Source: JBGPLJ01 sp963826145
GTDB lineage: Bacteria > Pseudomonadota > Gammaproteobacteria > Steroidobacterales > Steroidobacteraceae
Direction: 5' to 3'
Assembly: GCA_963826145.1 (NCBI GenBank)
Contig: CAWGVW010000001.1
Coordinates: forward strand, 1,612,001 to 1,676,000
Length of the DNA stretch: 64,000 nucleotides
The position numbers and the translations under genes are program-made. Shown piece after piece: positions 52,290 to 61,172 of the stretch (its first letter is position 1; each line of letters opens with the position of its first letter). The notes under the pieces were generated by a model. That model had not been told where the DNA came from, made no database searches, and saw nothing but the letters and a program-made list of their open reading frames with translations.

Positions 52290-55200
52290 ATGCAACTCGT
52301 CGATTTCGCAACGCGCCGCCGTGTAACGGTGATCATGTGCACGGTTGCCCTCATGCTCTTCGGTCTGGTGTCGCTCTCCAAGCTCAAGCTGAACCTGCTG
52401 CCGGATCTTTCGTACCCGACCATCACCGTCCGCACCGAACTGAATGGCGCAGCGCCGCTGGAGGTCGAGAATCTCATCACGCGGCCGGTGGAAGAAGCAG
52501 TTGGAATCATCCGCAACGTCCGCACGGTCCGATCGGTCTCGCGCGCGGGCCAATCGGACGTTACGCTCGAGTTCACGTGGGGCACGGACATGGACTTCGC
52601 GGGCATTGAGGTCCGCGAAAAGCTCGATCTGCTGCAGCTCCCCCTCGAGGCAAATCGCCCGCTGATCCTGCGGTTCGATCCTTCCAGCGAACCGGTGCTG
52701 CGCTTTGCCCTCCTCGATACGTCAACCACCGAGAATGCGGCACAGGCAGAAGAGCGCCTGAAGTCATTGCGCCGCTTCGCCGAAGACCGATTGAAACCCG
52801 ACATCGAAGCGGTGGAAGGCACGGCGGCGGTCAAGGTGAGCGGCGGACTGGAGGACGAGATCCAGATCTTCACGGATCAGGAAAAGCTTGCCCAGCTCAA
52901 TCTCTCGATCGAAACGGTAGCGAGCCGCATCCGCGCCGAAAACGTCAATCTCTCCGGCGGCCGCCTCGAGCAGGGAAGCCAGCGCTATCTCGTGCGCACG
53001 CTCAATGAATTCCAGTCGGTCGAGGAAATGGCGAACGCGATCATCGCGACCGTCGATGGCAAGCCCGTGTACCTGCGCGATGTGGCCGAGGTCAGGCGCG
53101 GCTACAAGGATCGCGAGGCCATCACGCGCGTTGACGGCAAGGAGTCCATTGAACTCGCGGTGTACAAGGAAGGCGACGCGAACACGGTGCAACTGTCGAA
53201 GTCCGTGCAGGACCGGTTCGAGGACATCAAGAAGAACCTGCCGGCGGCGACCGACATCAAGACCGTCTACGACCAGGCGCACTTCATTGAATCGGCCATC
53301 GGCGAAGTCAAATTCGCAGCGCTCCTGGGTGGCCTGATCTCGCTGCTCGTCGTCTACTGTTTCCTGCGGGATGCGCGCGCGACCTGGATTACCGCGATCG
53401 CGATCCCCGTATCTGTCGTCGGAACCTTCTGGCTCATGTACACGACGAAACTCACGCTCAACATCATGTCGCTCGGCGGCATTGCGCTGGCGGCCGGCAT
53501 GTTGGTCGACAACGCTGTCGTCGTGCTCGAGAGCATCGTCCGGCGCCGCGAGCATGGCGCCAGCGCACTTGAGGCCGCGCGCGAAGGAACGCGCGAAATC
53601 TCGATGGCCGTGATCGCATCGACGTTTACGACTGTCTGCGTGTTCTTCCCGATGGTGTTCGTCACCGGAATCGCCGGGCAGTTGTTCCGCGACCAGGCAT
53701 TGACGGTGACATTTGCGCTCATTCTCTCGCTCATCGTCGCACTCGCGCTGGTGCCGATGATCGTGGCGGGTCGTCCCGTGTCGCCGCGCCCGCCAGGCTA
53801 CGTCGAAAAGCCTCTCGGCGGTTTCGGACGGTTCATCGCCGCCGCCAGCGCACTCGTGCGCCGATTCGTGCGTTTCGTCGGCAGGGGGGTCGGCTGGCTC
53901 CTGTCATTTCCCGCCCGCGCTACACAGGCCGGGTATCAGTATCTCTATGACATCTATCCACCGGTGGTGACCTGGGCGCTCAACAACCGCCTGCGGGTCA
54001 TCGGAACGGCGCTCGCGCTCTTCCTCGGCACGCTCGCGATCGTGCCGTTCCTCGGAACGGAACTCATCCCCCAGCTGTCGCAGGGTGGATTCGATGTCGA
54101 TATCCGCATGCCGGCCGGCACCCCGCTTGATGAGACGGACAGGACCGTCGGCCTCGCGCAGAAGGCGGCCGCGAAGATCAGCGAAGTCGCGCTCACCTAT
54201 TCGGTCGCGGGAACGGGAAATCGACTGGATGCCAATCCCGTCGACGCAGGCGAGAACACGGGCAAGCTAAGCATCACCCTCCAACCGGGTTCCAAGCGCA
54301 GCGAGGAAGACGCGGTCATGGCGCAGCTGCGCCAGTCGATGGCATCCATTGCGGGCGCGCAATACCAGTTCAGCCGGCCGTCGCTATTCACCTTCTCGAA
54401 TCCGCTCGAAGTCGAGATCGCGGGTTATGACCTCGAACGGCTTCGCAAGGTGGCGGACGCCATCAAGGCGCGCATGCTCGCAAATGGTCGCTTCGCCGAC
54501 ATCAAGTCGACGATCGAGGCTGGCAATCCCGAAATCCAGATCGTGTTCGACCAGGAACGCGCAGCGCAGCTTGGGCTTCAGATCCGCGACATCGCGGACC
54601 GGGTCGTGGCGAGCGTTCGCGGCGAGCTCGCGACGCGCTACAAGTGGCGCGACAAGAAGATCGACGTGCTGGTGCGCAGCGTCGACAACCGCAGTGCCTC
54701 GCTCGAAGAGGTGCGCAATCTCATCGTCAATCCAGGTTCCGAGCGCCCGGTGCCGCTCGTCGCCGTCGCCGATGTCAAGCTCGCGATCGGCCCAGCGGAG
54801 ATCCGCCGCTCTGCCCAGGAGCGCGTCGCGATCATTTCCGCCGATCTTGCATACGGCGACCTCGGCGGCGCCAAGGCGGACCTGCACAGGATCGTCGACT
54901 CGATCGATATTCCGGGCGGCCTTGCGACGCACGTGGCCGGCCAGGCGGAGGAATTCGAGGAAGCGAAGGCTTCGCTCATTTTCGCATTTTCGCTGGCGAT
55001 TTTCCTTGTCTACCTTGTGATGGCCTCGCAGTTCGAATCGCTCCTGCATCCCTTCGTCATCATGTTCACGATCCCGCTCGCGGTGATCGGGGCAATCTGG
55101 GCGCTCTTCATCACTGGAACGACGGTGAGCGTGATCGCGGCCCTAGGCATCATCATGCTGGCGGGCATCGTCACGAACAACGCCATCGTGCTCCTTGACG

Positions 55201-55511
55201 CCGTCAACCAGGCGCGCGCACGCGGTATGGACAAGATTACGGCTCTCGTGCAGGCGGGACGGACTCGCCTGAGGCCCATCCTCATCACGAAGATGACGAC
55301 CATCCTTGGCCTCCTCCCGATGGCTCTCGGCTTCGGCGAAGGGTCGGAAATCCGCGCGCCGATGGCGATCACGGTGATCGGGGGCCTCACGATCGCGACT
55401 TTCCTCACGCTCATCGTCATACCGGTCGTCTACGCATCGCTTGATCGCAAACCCGACGTCGTTCCGGCGCAAGCGGAGCCGGCCGCCGGGACGGCCGCCG
55501 AATCGATCTGA
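52290..55511 (+). CDS. RND efflux transporter permease, first copy
   Basis: The 1073-residue inner-membrane proton/drug antiporter has 12 helices in two homologous halves, with large periplasmic loops after TM1 and TM7. It belongs to the hydrophobe/amphiphile class, not the heavy-metal class. Starts MQLVDFATRRRVTVIMCTVAL. TM4 reads AAGMLVDNAVVVLES, so the AcrB Asp-Asp pair is Asp-Asn, and TM10 reads GIVTNNAIVLLD in place of AcrB Lys940. An insertion of about 60 residues (PVSPRPPGYVEKPLGGFGRF onward, rich in Phe, Arg and Gly) sits between TM6 and TM7. It starts 75 bp after the adaptor gene and 41 bp before the second permease. Confidence 0.93.
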   Translation: MQLVDFATRRRVTVIMCTVALMLFGLVSLSKLKLNLLPDLSYPTITVRTELNGAAPLEVENLITRPVEEAVGIIRNVRTVRSVSRAGQSDVTLEFTWGTDMDFAGIEVREKLDLLQLPLEANRPLILRFDPSSEPVLRFALLDTSTTENAAQAEERLKSLRRFAEDRLKPDIEAVEGTAAVKVSGGLEDEIQIFTDQEKLAQLNLSIETVASRIRAENVNLSGGRLEQGSQRYLVRTLNEFQSVEEMANAIIATVDGKPVYLRDVAEVRRGYKDREAITRVDGKESIELAVYKEGDANTVQLSKSVQDRFEDIKKNLPAATDIKTVYDQAHFIESAIGEVKFAALLGGLISLLVVYCFLRDARATWITAIAIPVSVVGTFWLMYTTKLTLNIMSLGGIALAAGMLVDNAVVVLESIVRRREHGASALEAAREGTREISMAVIASTFTTVCVFFPMVFVTGIAGQLFRDQALTVTFALILSLIVALALVPMIVAGRPVSPRPPGYVEKPLGGFGRFIAAASALVRRFVRFVGRGVGWLLSFPARATQAGYQYLYDIYPPVVTWALNNRLRVIGTALALFLGTLAIVPFLGTELIPQLSQGGFDVDIRMPAGTPLDETDRTVGLAQKAAAKISEVALTYSVAGTGNRLDANPVDAGENTGKLSITLQPGSKRSEEDAVMAQLRQSMASIAGAQYQFSRPSLFTFSNPLEVEIAGYDLERLRKVADAIKARMLANGRFADIKSTIEAGNPEIQIVFDQERAAQLGLQIRDIADRVVASVRGELATRYKWRDKKIDVLVRSVDNRSASLEEVRNLIVNPGSERPVPLVAVADVKLAIGPAEIRRSAQERVAIISADLAYGDLGGAKADLHRIVDSIDIPGGLATHVAGQAEEFEEAKASLIFAFSLAIFLVYLVMASQFESLLHPFVIMFTIPLAVIGAIWALFITGTTVSVIAALGIIMLAGIVTNNAIVLLDAVNQARARGMDKITALVQAGRTRLRPILITKMTTILGLLPMALGFGEGSEIRAPMAITVIGGLTIATFLTLIVIPVVYASLDRKPDVVPAQAEPAAGTAAESI

Positions 55512-55552
55512 TACACGTCGGCCAACGGCAAAACGCCGCCTAGGGATACGCC

Positions 55553-58500
55553 ATGATCCACACCAACGCCGCACTGCGCCGACCCGTGACCACCGTCATG
55601 TTGTTCGTCGCGCTCGTCGTCATCGGACTCATTTCGGCGCGCCTGCTGCCGGTCGAACAGTTCCCGGATATCTCCTGGCCAGGCATGGGCGTCAGCATCC
55701 CCTACCCTGGCTCGACACCCGAAGAGGTGGAGCAGCTCATCACGAAGCCCGTCGAGGAGGCCCTGTCGACGCTCGGCTCCATCGAGCGGATCGAATCGAC
55801 CTCCAGCGACAACCAGGCGGACTTTCGCATCCAGTTCGCGATCGACGCAGACCCGCAGGCAGCCGCCTTCGAGGTGCGCACCAAGGTCGACTCGATTCGC
55901 GGCCAGTTGCCGGCTGGCGCCGATCGCATTCTCATGTTTTCGGGGGGCGCTAGCGATGAGGCAATCCTGACCGTGCGTATCTCCGCGGCCGAGGATCTTT
56001 CCGATTCGTACGACCTCCTCGAACGCGTCCTCAAGAAGCCCGTGCAGCGTATCGACGGGGTCGCGCGCGTCGAGCTCGCGGGCGCGGACCCGAAGCAGAT
56101 CCGCGTGCTGGTTGACGCCGCTCGCGTAGCTGCGCATCACATCGACATCCGCCAGCTCCTCACGCTGCTCCAGCAGAGCAACTTTTCGGTGAGCGCCGGT
56201 GAGATCACCGAACGCGGGCAACGCTTCAACGTGCGGCCAATCGGGGAGTTCCACTCGCTCGATGACATCCGCAATCTCGTCGTGCAGGGCAATGTGCGGC
56301 TGAGCGACGTCGCCGACGTCGCCTACCTTGCGCCCGACAAGACGATAGGTCGACACCTCGATCGCCGTCCGTCGGTCGGCTTCGACGTCTACAAGACGAG
56401 CAAGGCGAACACCGTCAAGGTTGTGAGCGAGGCGCTCAAGGTCATCGATACCGCGCGCGAGCTGCCGCAGATGCAGGGCATCAGCGTGTACGTCATCGGC
56501 AATCAGGCCGACGCGATCCAGACTTCGCTCAAGGATCTGCGCAACGCAGGGCTCATCGGGGCGGTGCTCGGATTCTTCGTACTTATGATCTTCCTGCGCG
56601 ACATTCCTACGACGCTCATCGTCAGCCTTGCGGTGCCCGTCTCGCTCATCATCACGCTCGCCGCACTCTACTTCTTCGGCATGTCGATCAACGTCATGAC
56701 GATGATGGGCATGCTGCTCGCCGTCGGCATTCTCGTCGACAACGCGGTGGTCATAACCGAAAGCATCTTCCGTCATCGGCAACTCGATCCTGCGCGGCCG
56801 CTCGATGCGACCCTGGTTGGTGTCAAGGAGGTCGGCGTCGCCGTGCTCGCCGGTACAGCCTCGATGATCATCGTGTTCGTACCGATCATTTTCGGCGAGC
56901 GCAACATGCTGTTCGTGTTCCTCACGCACGTGGCGGTGCCGATCGTTGTTGCGATGATCGCCTCCCTCTTTGTGGCGCAGACCATCATTCCGATGCTGAC
57001 CTCGCGCTTTCCGCCGCCCCCACCGATCACCGGGAACCGCTGGCTCTCTGCCGTGCAGACGCGTTACGAACGCGGCCTGCGCTGGGTGCTGCGCCATCCG
57101 CGCTGGACGGGGCTCATCGCGACCCTCGTGCTGCTCTCCGGCGCCGTGCCGATCATGGCGGGGTGGCTCAAGGTGGACCCGTTCCCGCAGGGCACGAGTC
57201 GCCAGATCGTGCTCGATTATCGCATCGACGGTACTTACCCCATCGACCGGGTCGAGGCGGCCATCAACATCGTCGAGGACTACCTTTATAAGAACAAGGA
57301 AAGGTTCGACATCGACAACGTCTACTCGCGCTTCGACGCGAGCAGCGCGAACAGCGTCCTGATCCTCACGCCGAAGCACAAGCAGAAGATCAAGGCGCGG
57401 GACCTCATGGACATCGTGCAAAAGGACATGCCGGAGATCATCATCGGGAAGCCCACCTTCAAGTTCGACGGCCAGGATCAGGGCCGCGGCTTCTCGCTCG
57501 AGCTCACCGGCGAATCAACCGACCTCCTGAGCGACCTGAGCCTCGACGTCGCGCGGGTAGTGAACTCGGTGGAAGGGCTCGAATCGGTGCACTCCGAAGC
57601 GCGCAGTGGCCAGGAGGAAGTGCAGATCGTCGTCGACCGTGAACGCGCCACCCGCCTCGGCCTCGGCACCCAGGACATCGCAGCGGCGGTCGCCATCGCG
57701 ATGCGCGGGGAGAATTTGCACGAATTCCGCGGGGCGGATCGCGACATCAGCATGCGGCTCGTGTTCCGGCCGAGCGACAAGCAGACAGTCGATGATCTCG
57801 CGGGCCTGCCGCTTTACCTGCCAGACGGAGAGCGCATCACGCTTGGCTCCGTCGCCCGCTTCCACGTCACACAGGGCGCGCGCGACATTCAGCGCATCAA
57901 CAAGATGACGTCGGTGGTCGTGACCGGCAACGTCACGAAGGATGCCACACTCGACGAGGTCAGCGAGCGCGTCACGAAGCTGATGGACTCGTATCCACTG
58001 CCGCCGGGCTACAGCTGGCATCTCGGCCGCGGTAGCGAGGAACAGGACGACACCGCGAACGCAATGCTCAAGAACCTCGTGCTCGCGATCGCAATGATCT
58101 ATCTCGTGATCGCCGCGATGTTCGAATCCGCGATTCTGCCGATCGCGGTCCTGAGCTCGATCCTGTTCGCCTTTGTCGGCGTGCTATGGACCCTCGGTAT
58201 CCTCGGCACGCCGATGACGCTGATGGCGATGATCGGCCTGCTAGTACTGATCGGTGTCGTCGTTAACGCCGGCATAGTGCTGGTCTCGCACATCAACCAC
58301 CTGCGCGCGAGCGGCATGTCCCGGGAGGAAGCGATCGTGCAGGCTGGTCACGACCGGCTGCGACCGATCCTCATGACGACCTTCACGACACTGTTCGGAC
58401 TCATGCCACTCGCCCTCGCGGAAGATGCGCAGGTACCCGTGGGCGGCGCGGGCTTTGGACTGTCCTGGTATCCGCTCGCGCGCACCGTGATCGGCGGGCT

Positions 58501-58636
58501 GGCATTCTCGGCGGCGGTGTCGCTCTTCTTCGTGCCGGCGTTCTACGTGAATCTCGACAAGTTCATCGACTGGTGTCGCCGCATCCGCGAGCAAGCCCGG
58601 ACAAAGAGCAGCGGCACGAGCGTGTCATCGCAATAG
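55553..58636 (+). CDS. RND efflux transporter permease, second copy
   Basis: The 1027-residue permease is homologous to, but clearly different from, the one upstream. It starts MIHTNAALRRPVTTVMLFVAL and has LLPVEQFPDISWPGMGVSIPYPG after TM1. TM4 is VGILVDNAVVITES (Asp-Asn again) and TM10 is IGVVVNAGIVLVSHINHL. It lacks the long TM6-TM7 insertion of the first. Pairing of two permeases with one adaptor resembles MdtABC of E. coli, where MdtB and MdtC form a mixed trimer; that they do so here is inference. The last 12 bases overlap the convergent coiled-coil gene. Confidence 0.93.
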   Translation: MIHTNAALRRPVTTVMLFVALVVIGLISARLLPVEQFPDISWPGMGVSIPYPGSTPEEVEQLITKPVEEALSTLGSIERIESTSSDNQADFRIQFAIDADPQAAAFEVRTKVDSIRGQLPAGADRILMFSGGASDEAILTVRISAAEDLSDSYDLLERVLKKPVQRIDGVARVELAGADPKQIRVLVDAARVAAHHIDIRQLLTLLQQSNFSVSAGEITERGQRFNVRPIGEFHSLDDIRNLVVQGNVRLSDVADVAYLAPDKTIGRHLDRRPSVGFDVYKTSKANTVKVVSEALKVIDTARELPQMQGISVYVIGNQADAIQTSLKDLRNAGLIGAVLGFFVLMIFLRDIPTTLIVSLAVPVSLIITLAALYFFGMSINVMTMMGMLLAVGILVDNAVVITESIFRHRQLDPARPLDATLVGVKEVGVAVLAGTASMIIVFVPIIFGERNMLFVFLTHVAVPIVVAMIASLFVAQTIIPMLTSRFPPPPPITGNRWLSAVQTRYERGLRWVLRHPRWTGLIATLVLLSGAVPIMAGWLKVDPFPQGTSRQIVLDYRIDGTYPIDRVEAAINIVEDYLYKNKERFDIDNVYSRFDASSANSVLILTPKHKQKIKARDLMDIVQKDMPEIIIGKPTFKFDGQDQGRGFSLELTGESTDLLSDLSLDVARVVNSVEGLESVHSEARSGQEEVQIVVDRERATRLGLGTQDIAAAVAIAMRGENLHEFRGADRDISMRLVFRPSDKQTVDDLAGLPLYLPDGERITLGSVARFHVTQGARDIQRINKMTSVVVTGNVTKDATLDEVSERVTKLMDSYPLPPGYSWHLGRGSEEQDDTANAMLKNLVLAIAMIYLVIAAMFESAILPIAVLSSILFAFVGVLWTLGILGTPMTLMAMIGLLVLIGVVVNAGIVLVSHINHLRASGMSREEAIVQAGHDRLRPILMTTFTTLFGLMPLALAEDAQVPVGGAGFGLSWYPLARTVIGGLAFSAAVSLFFVPAFYVNLDKFIDWCRRIREQARTKSSGTSVSSQ

Positions 58637-59680
58637 GACGCGATAGATTTCCCAGTAGTCGTCGGCCAGCACATTGACTTCGGGCGCGGTCGTGGGCGGC
58701 TGATTGGGAATCTGCGGCATGGCTCCCGCGATCATTGTCGTCTCAGACAGCGGCACCGTGTCGGTTTCGCCGCGATACTCCGCCTGCTGCCGGAGCCGAT
58801 CGACCCGCACCTTGATTTCAGGCGCCCACTCGCGCTGACGCGCAACAGCGGCTGTCGCTTGTGCGATGCGGCCCATGATTGCGCCGATCTCTTCCCGCGT
58901 GCCGTAATCCGCGTCCGCGACGCGCCCGTCGACGGCCGCCTTGACCTGAAGCGTGAGGCCTGACATGCCGAGGCGCGTGCACATCGCTTGTGCGTAGGCA
59001 ATCGTCGCGAGGTTGATGGCGCGCCTGCCGTCGATGCCGAGGCCCGGAAACTGTGGTGTCTGTTCCTGCGCGATCGAGTCCCGCGCTCGTTCGAAATCAG
59101 CCTGCTCGCGGAGCCACAGGTCCGTGCGCGAGCGCTGCGCCGTAACCTGCTCGGCCACCTTGCGCCGTCGGAAGTAATGCCAGAAGCCGCGCATGCTCTT
59201 CAGGCGCGCTTCGATCGTCAGGAGCGCCGTGCGTGCTTCGTCGACCATAGGGTCAAACTCACGCACGCGCAGTTCGGCGGCAGCGAGCCTCGCGTTCTTG
59301 TCCTTGGTGAAGTTCGCGACGTGGGCAAGGCGCTCCCGCTCTTCCTGCTGACGCGAGAGTTCCGCGATAAATTGCTCGAGCTGGACATGACAGGCGCGCC
59401 ATAGCGCCCGCAGCTGAAAGAACACCAGCGAGTCGAAGCCGGATTCCGGATCGCCAAGACGCATCTCGAGCGCTTCGAGCTGCTCCTGCGCCCTCGCGGT
59501 TGCGCCCTCCTGCTGCTTGAGGCGGTCGCGCAATTGGTGAATCTCATCCTGCAGCGCGCCGTGCGCCTTCTTCAGGTCCGCGCGGTTCTTGAAAAGCTGC
59601 ACGAGCTTTTCGTCGTGCTCGGGCTTCGGCTTGGCGCCGAAGGGCAATTTGATCGCCCCGATTTTGTCCCCGATGCTCAT
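58625..59680 (-). CDS. Large coiled-coil protein of unknown function
   Basis: The 351-residue product has no signal peptide or membrane helix. Residues 20-140 are charged and helical, rich in Glu, Gln, Arg and Lys (DEIHQLRDRLKQQEGATARAQEQLEALEMRLGD, then QLEQFIAELSRQQEERERLAHV). They are interrupted by FFQLRALWRACHVQ, followed by a second helical stretch to about residue 215. The C-terminal 130 residues have a different composition (LGIDGRRAINLATIAYAQAMCTRLGMSGLTLQVKAAVDG) and end ADDYWEIYRVLLR. I recognise no family. It is followed on the same strand by no close gene, and it converges on the permease. Confidence 0.8.
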   Translation of the reverse strand: MSIGDKIGAIKLPFGAKPKPEHDEKLVQLFKNRADLKKAHGALQDEIHQLRDRLKQQEGATARAQEQLEALEMRLGDPESGFDSLVFFQLRALWRACHVQLEQFIAELSRQQEERERLAHVANFTKDKNARLAAAELRVREFDPMVDEARTALLTIEARLKSMRGFWHYFRRRKVAEQVTAQRSRTDLWLREQADFERARDSIAQEQTPQFPGLGIDGRRAINLATIAYAQAMCTRLGMSGLTLQVKAAVDGRVADADYGTREEIGAIMGRIAQATAAVARQREWAPEIKVRVDRLRQQAEYRGETDTVPLSETTMIAGAMPQIPNQPPTTAPEVNVLADDYWEIYRVLLR

Positions 59681-59732
59681 CGCTTGCGACCGATCTTGTA
59701 CGCTTGGCCCTCGAGTCCCGAGGCGCTGCGCC

Positions 59733-60197
59733 TCACTTGGACAAGGTCACCGGAAAACGGTGCCCACGCTCCGCGCAGTACTCGAGCCATTTATTCAGCA
59801 TCTGGTTGCGCGTCCACCGCTCATCGAGCGTTGCGTTGAGGTTGGAACGCAGGTTCGCAAGATCCCGGTGCCGCCGCCAGTCGATCGGTCCGGTTGCCTC
59901 GAGCAGACGCGCGTCGTGGTAGATGCGAAGCTCGAGATTCGGCTCGGCGACCCGCACGCCGTCCTCGTCGAACAGATAGCTGAGGATGAGCGAGGTCGTG
60001 TAGCGGCTGCGCTCCGTGACAGTAAGAGTAAGGTCACAGTCGCCGCGCACGCGCGAGAGTGCCCTATCCGGCAGCGCCTTGAGGTCCCGCACGAGCCAGC
60101 CGAGCCGGATGAAATTGCTCTCGTAGAGCGTCATGAGGCCCACGAAACTTCGTGGCCGGTTGCGCCAGGTGACGATGCACAGCTGGTCGGTCTGCAT
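59733..60197 (-). CDS. DUF1249-family protein (YqiB-like)
   Basis: The 154-residue protein fits the DUF1249 pattern: LYESNFIRLGWLVRDL near the N-terminus, ERSRYTTSLILSYLF in the middle, and the conserved LELRIYHDARLLEATGPID. The C-terminal WTRNQMLNKWLEYCAERGHRF is also typical. In E. coli the homologue yqiB lies near tolC and cpdA; its function is not established. Here the nearest neighbours are the coiled-coil orphan (52 bp downstream) and ppsR (66 bp upstream), all on the minus strand. Confidence 0.8.
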   Translation of the reverse strand: MQTDQLCIVTWRNRPRSFVGLMTLYESNFIRLGWLVRDLKALPDRALSRVRGDCDLTLTVTERSRYTTSLILSYLFDEDGVRVAEPNLELRIYHDARLLEATGPIDWRRHRDLANLRSNLNATLDERWTRNQMLNKWLEYCAERGHRFPVTLSK

Positions 60198-60263
60198 GGG
60201 CTCAATATAGCACAGCGCCTGAGGGCCACTCGGCGGGTGAGACGCGGATCACACCCACGACGC

Positions 60264-61088
60264 TCAAGGACGCACGCGCCGTTCCAGCCCCATCTTGTCG
60301 AGAATGCGGCTCGCGATTTCCTCGATGCTGCACTCCGTGGTGTTGATGCTCGATATGCCGTGGCGGTTGAAGAGCGCCTCGGCCGCGCGCAGTTCATACT
60401 GGACCTGTTGCGCCGAGGAGTAGCGGCTGTCCGGTCGACGTTCGTTGCGGATCTGCTGCAGCCGGTCGGGGCGGATCGTGAGCCCGTAGAGCTTGCGCGC
60501 ATGTGGCGCGAGTACGCGTGGCAGACGGTCGGACTCGAGATCCTCTTCGGTAAGCGGATAATTCGCCGCAAAAATGCCGTACTGCAGGGCCATGTAGAGA
60601 CAGGTCGGCGTTTTGCCCGAACGCGACACGCCGACCAGGATCACCTCGGCATGCTCGTAGTCGCGCGCGCCTGCACCATCGTCGTTCGCCACGGCGAAAT
60701 TCGTTGCGTTGATGCGCATCGTATAGGCCGCAAGATCGCTCATGCCGTGCGCGCGACCGGTCGCGTGCGTCGATTTCACGGAGAGCTCCTGCTCGAGCGG
60801 CGTCATGAACGCGTCGAAGAAATCGAGCAGCAGTCCATTCGCGCCCTTGACGACCGCGCGCACATCTTCCTGCACGAGCGTCGAAAAAACTATCGGCCGA
60901 ATGCCTTCCTCGAGCGCCGTTGCGTTGATCCGCCGCACCGCCTCCCGTGCCTTGTCAATACTCGAGATAAATGGCAGAGTCACCGGCCGAAATTCCTGGC
61001 CGTCGAACTGAGTGAGCAGACTGTGCCCCATGGTCTCGGCGGTGACACCGGTCTGGTCTGACACGAAAAAAACGGTTCTTCTCGTCAC
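60264..61088 (-). CDS. ppsR: PEP synthase regulatory protein (bifunctional kinase/phosphorylase)
   Basis: The 274-residue protein controls PEP synthase by ADP-dependent phosphorylation and Pi-dependent dephosphorylation. The DUF299 family marks are VFFVSDQTGVTAETMGHSLL, DLLDFFDAF-type helices (LLLDFFDAFMTPLEQEL), the P-loop GVSRSGKTPTCLYMA and the C-terminal IEEIASRILDKMGLERR. I chose GTG 61088 (reading MTRRTVFFVSDQ), which has GGAG upstream and gives a length near E. coli PpsR (277). The frame is open for 180 codons more, but those overlap ppsA antisense. It is divergent from its target ppsA. Confidence 0.93.
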   Translation of the reverse strand: MTRRTVFFVSDQTGVTAETMGHSLLTQFDGQEFRPVTLPFISSIDKAREAVRRINATALEEGIRPIVFSTLVQEDVRAVVKGANGLLLDFFDAFMTPLEQELSVKSTHATGRAHGMSDLAAYTMRINATNFAVANDDGAGARDYEHAEVILVGVSRSGKTPTCLYMALQYGIFAANYPLTEEDLESDRLPRVLAPHARKLYGLTIRPDRLQQIRNERRPDSRYSSAQQVQYELRAAEALFNRHGISSINTTECSIEEIASRILDKMGLERRVRP

Positions 61089-61114
61089 GGTCGCGGGCCG
61101 CTCCGACTGCCGGA

Positions 61115-61144
61115 TTGACAGGCCACCAGTCTTCCACCTGCTAT
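61115..61144 (+). promoter_or_regulatory. Candidate ppsA promoter
   Basis: A perfect -35 TTGACA (61115-61120) and TGCTAT (61139-61144) are 18 bp apart in the 84-bp ppsR-ppsA gap. The predicted leader is about 22 nt. The -10 is only partly consensus. Confidence 0.5.
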
Positions 61145-61172
61145 TGTACGATTCAAGACTACGCTTCCCGGG

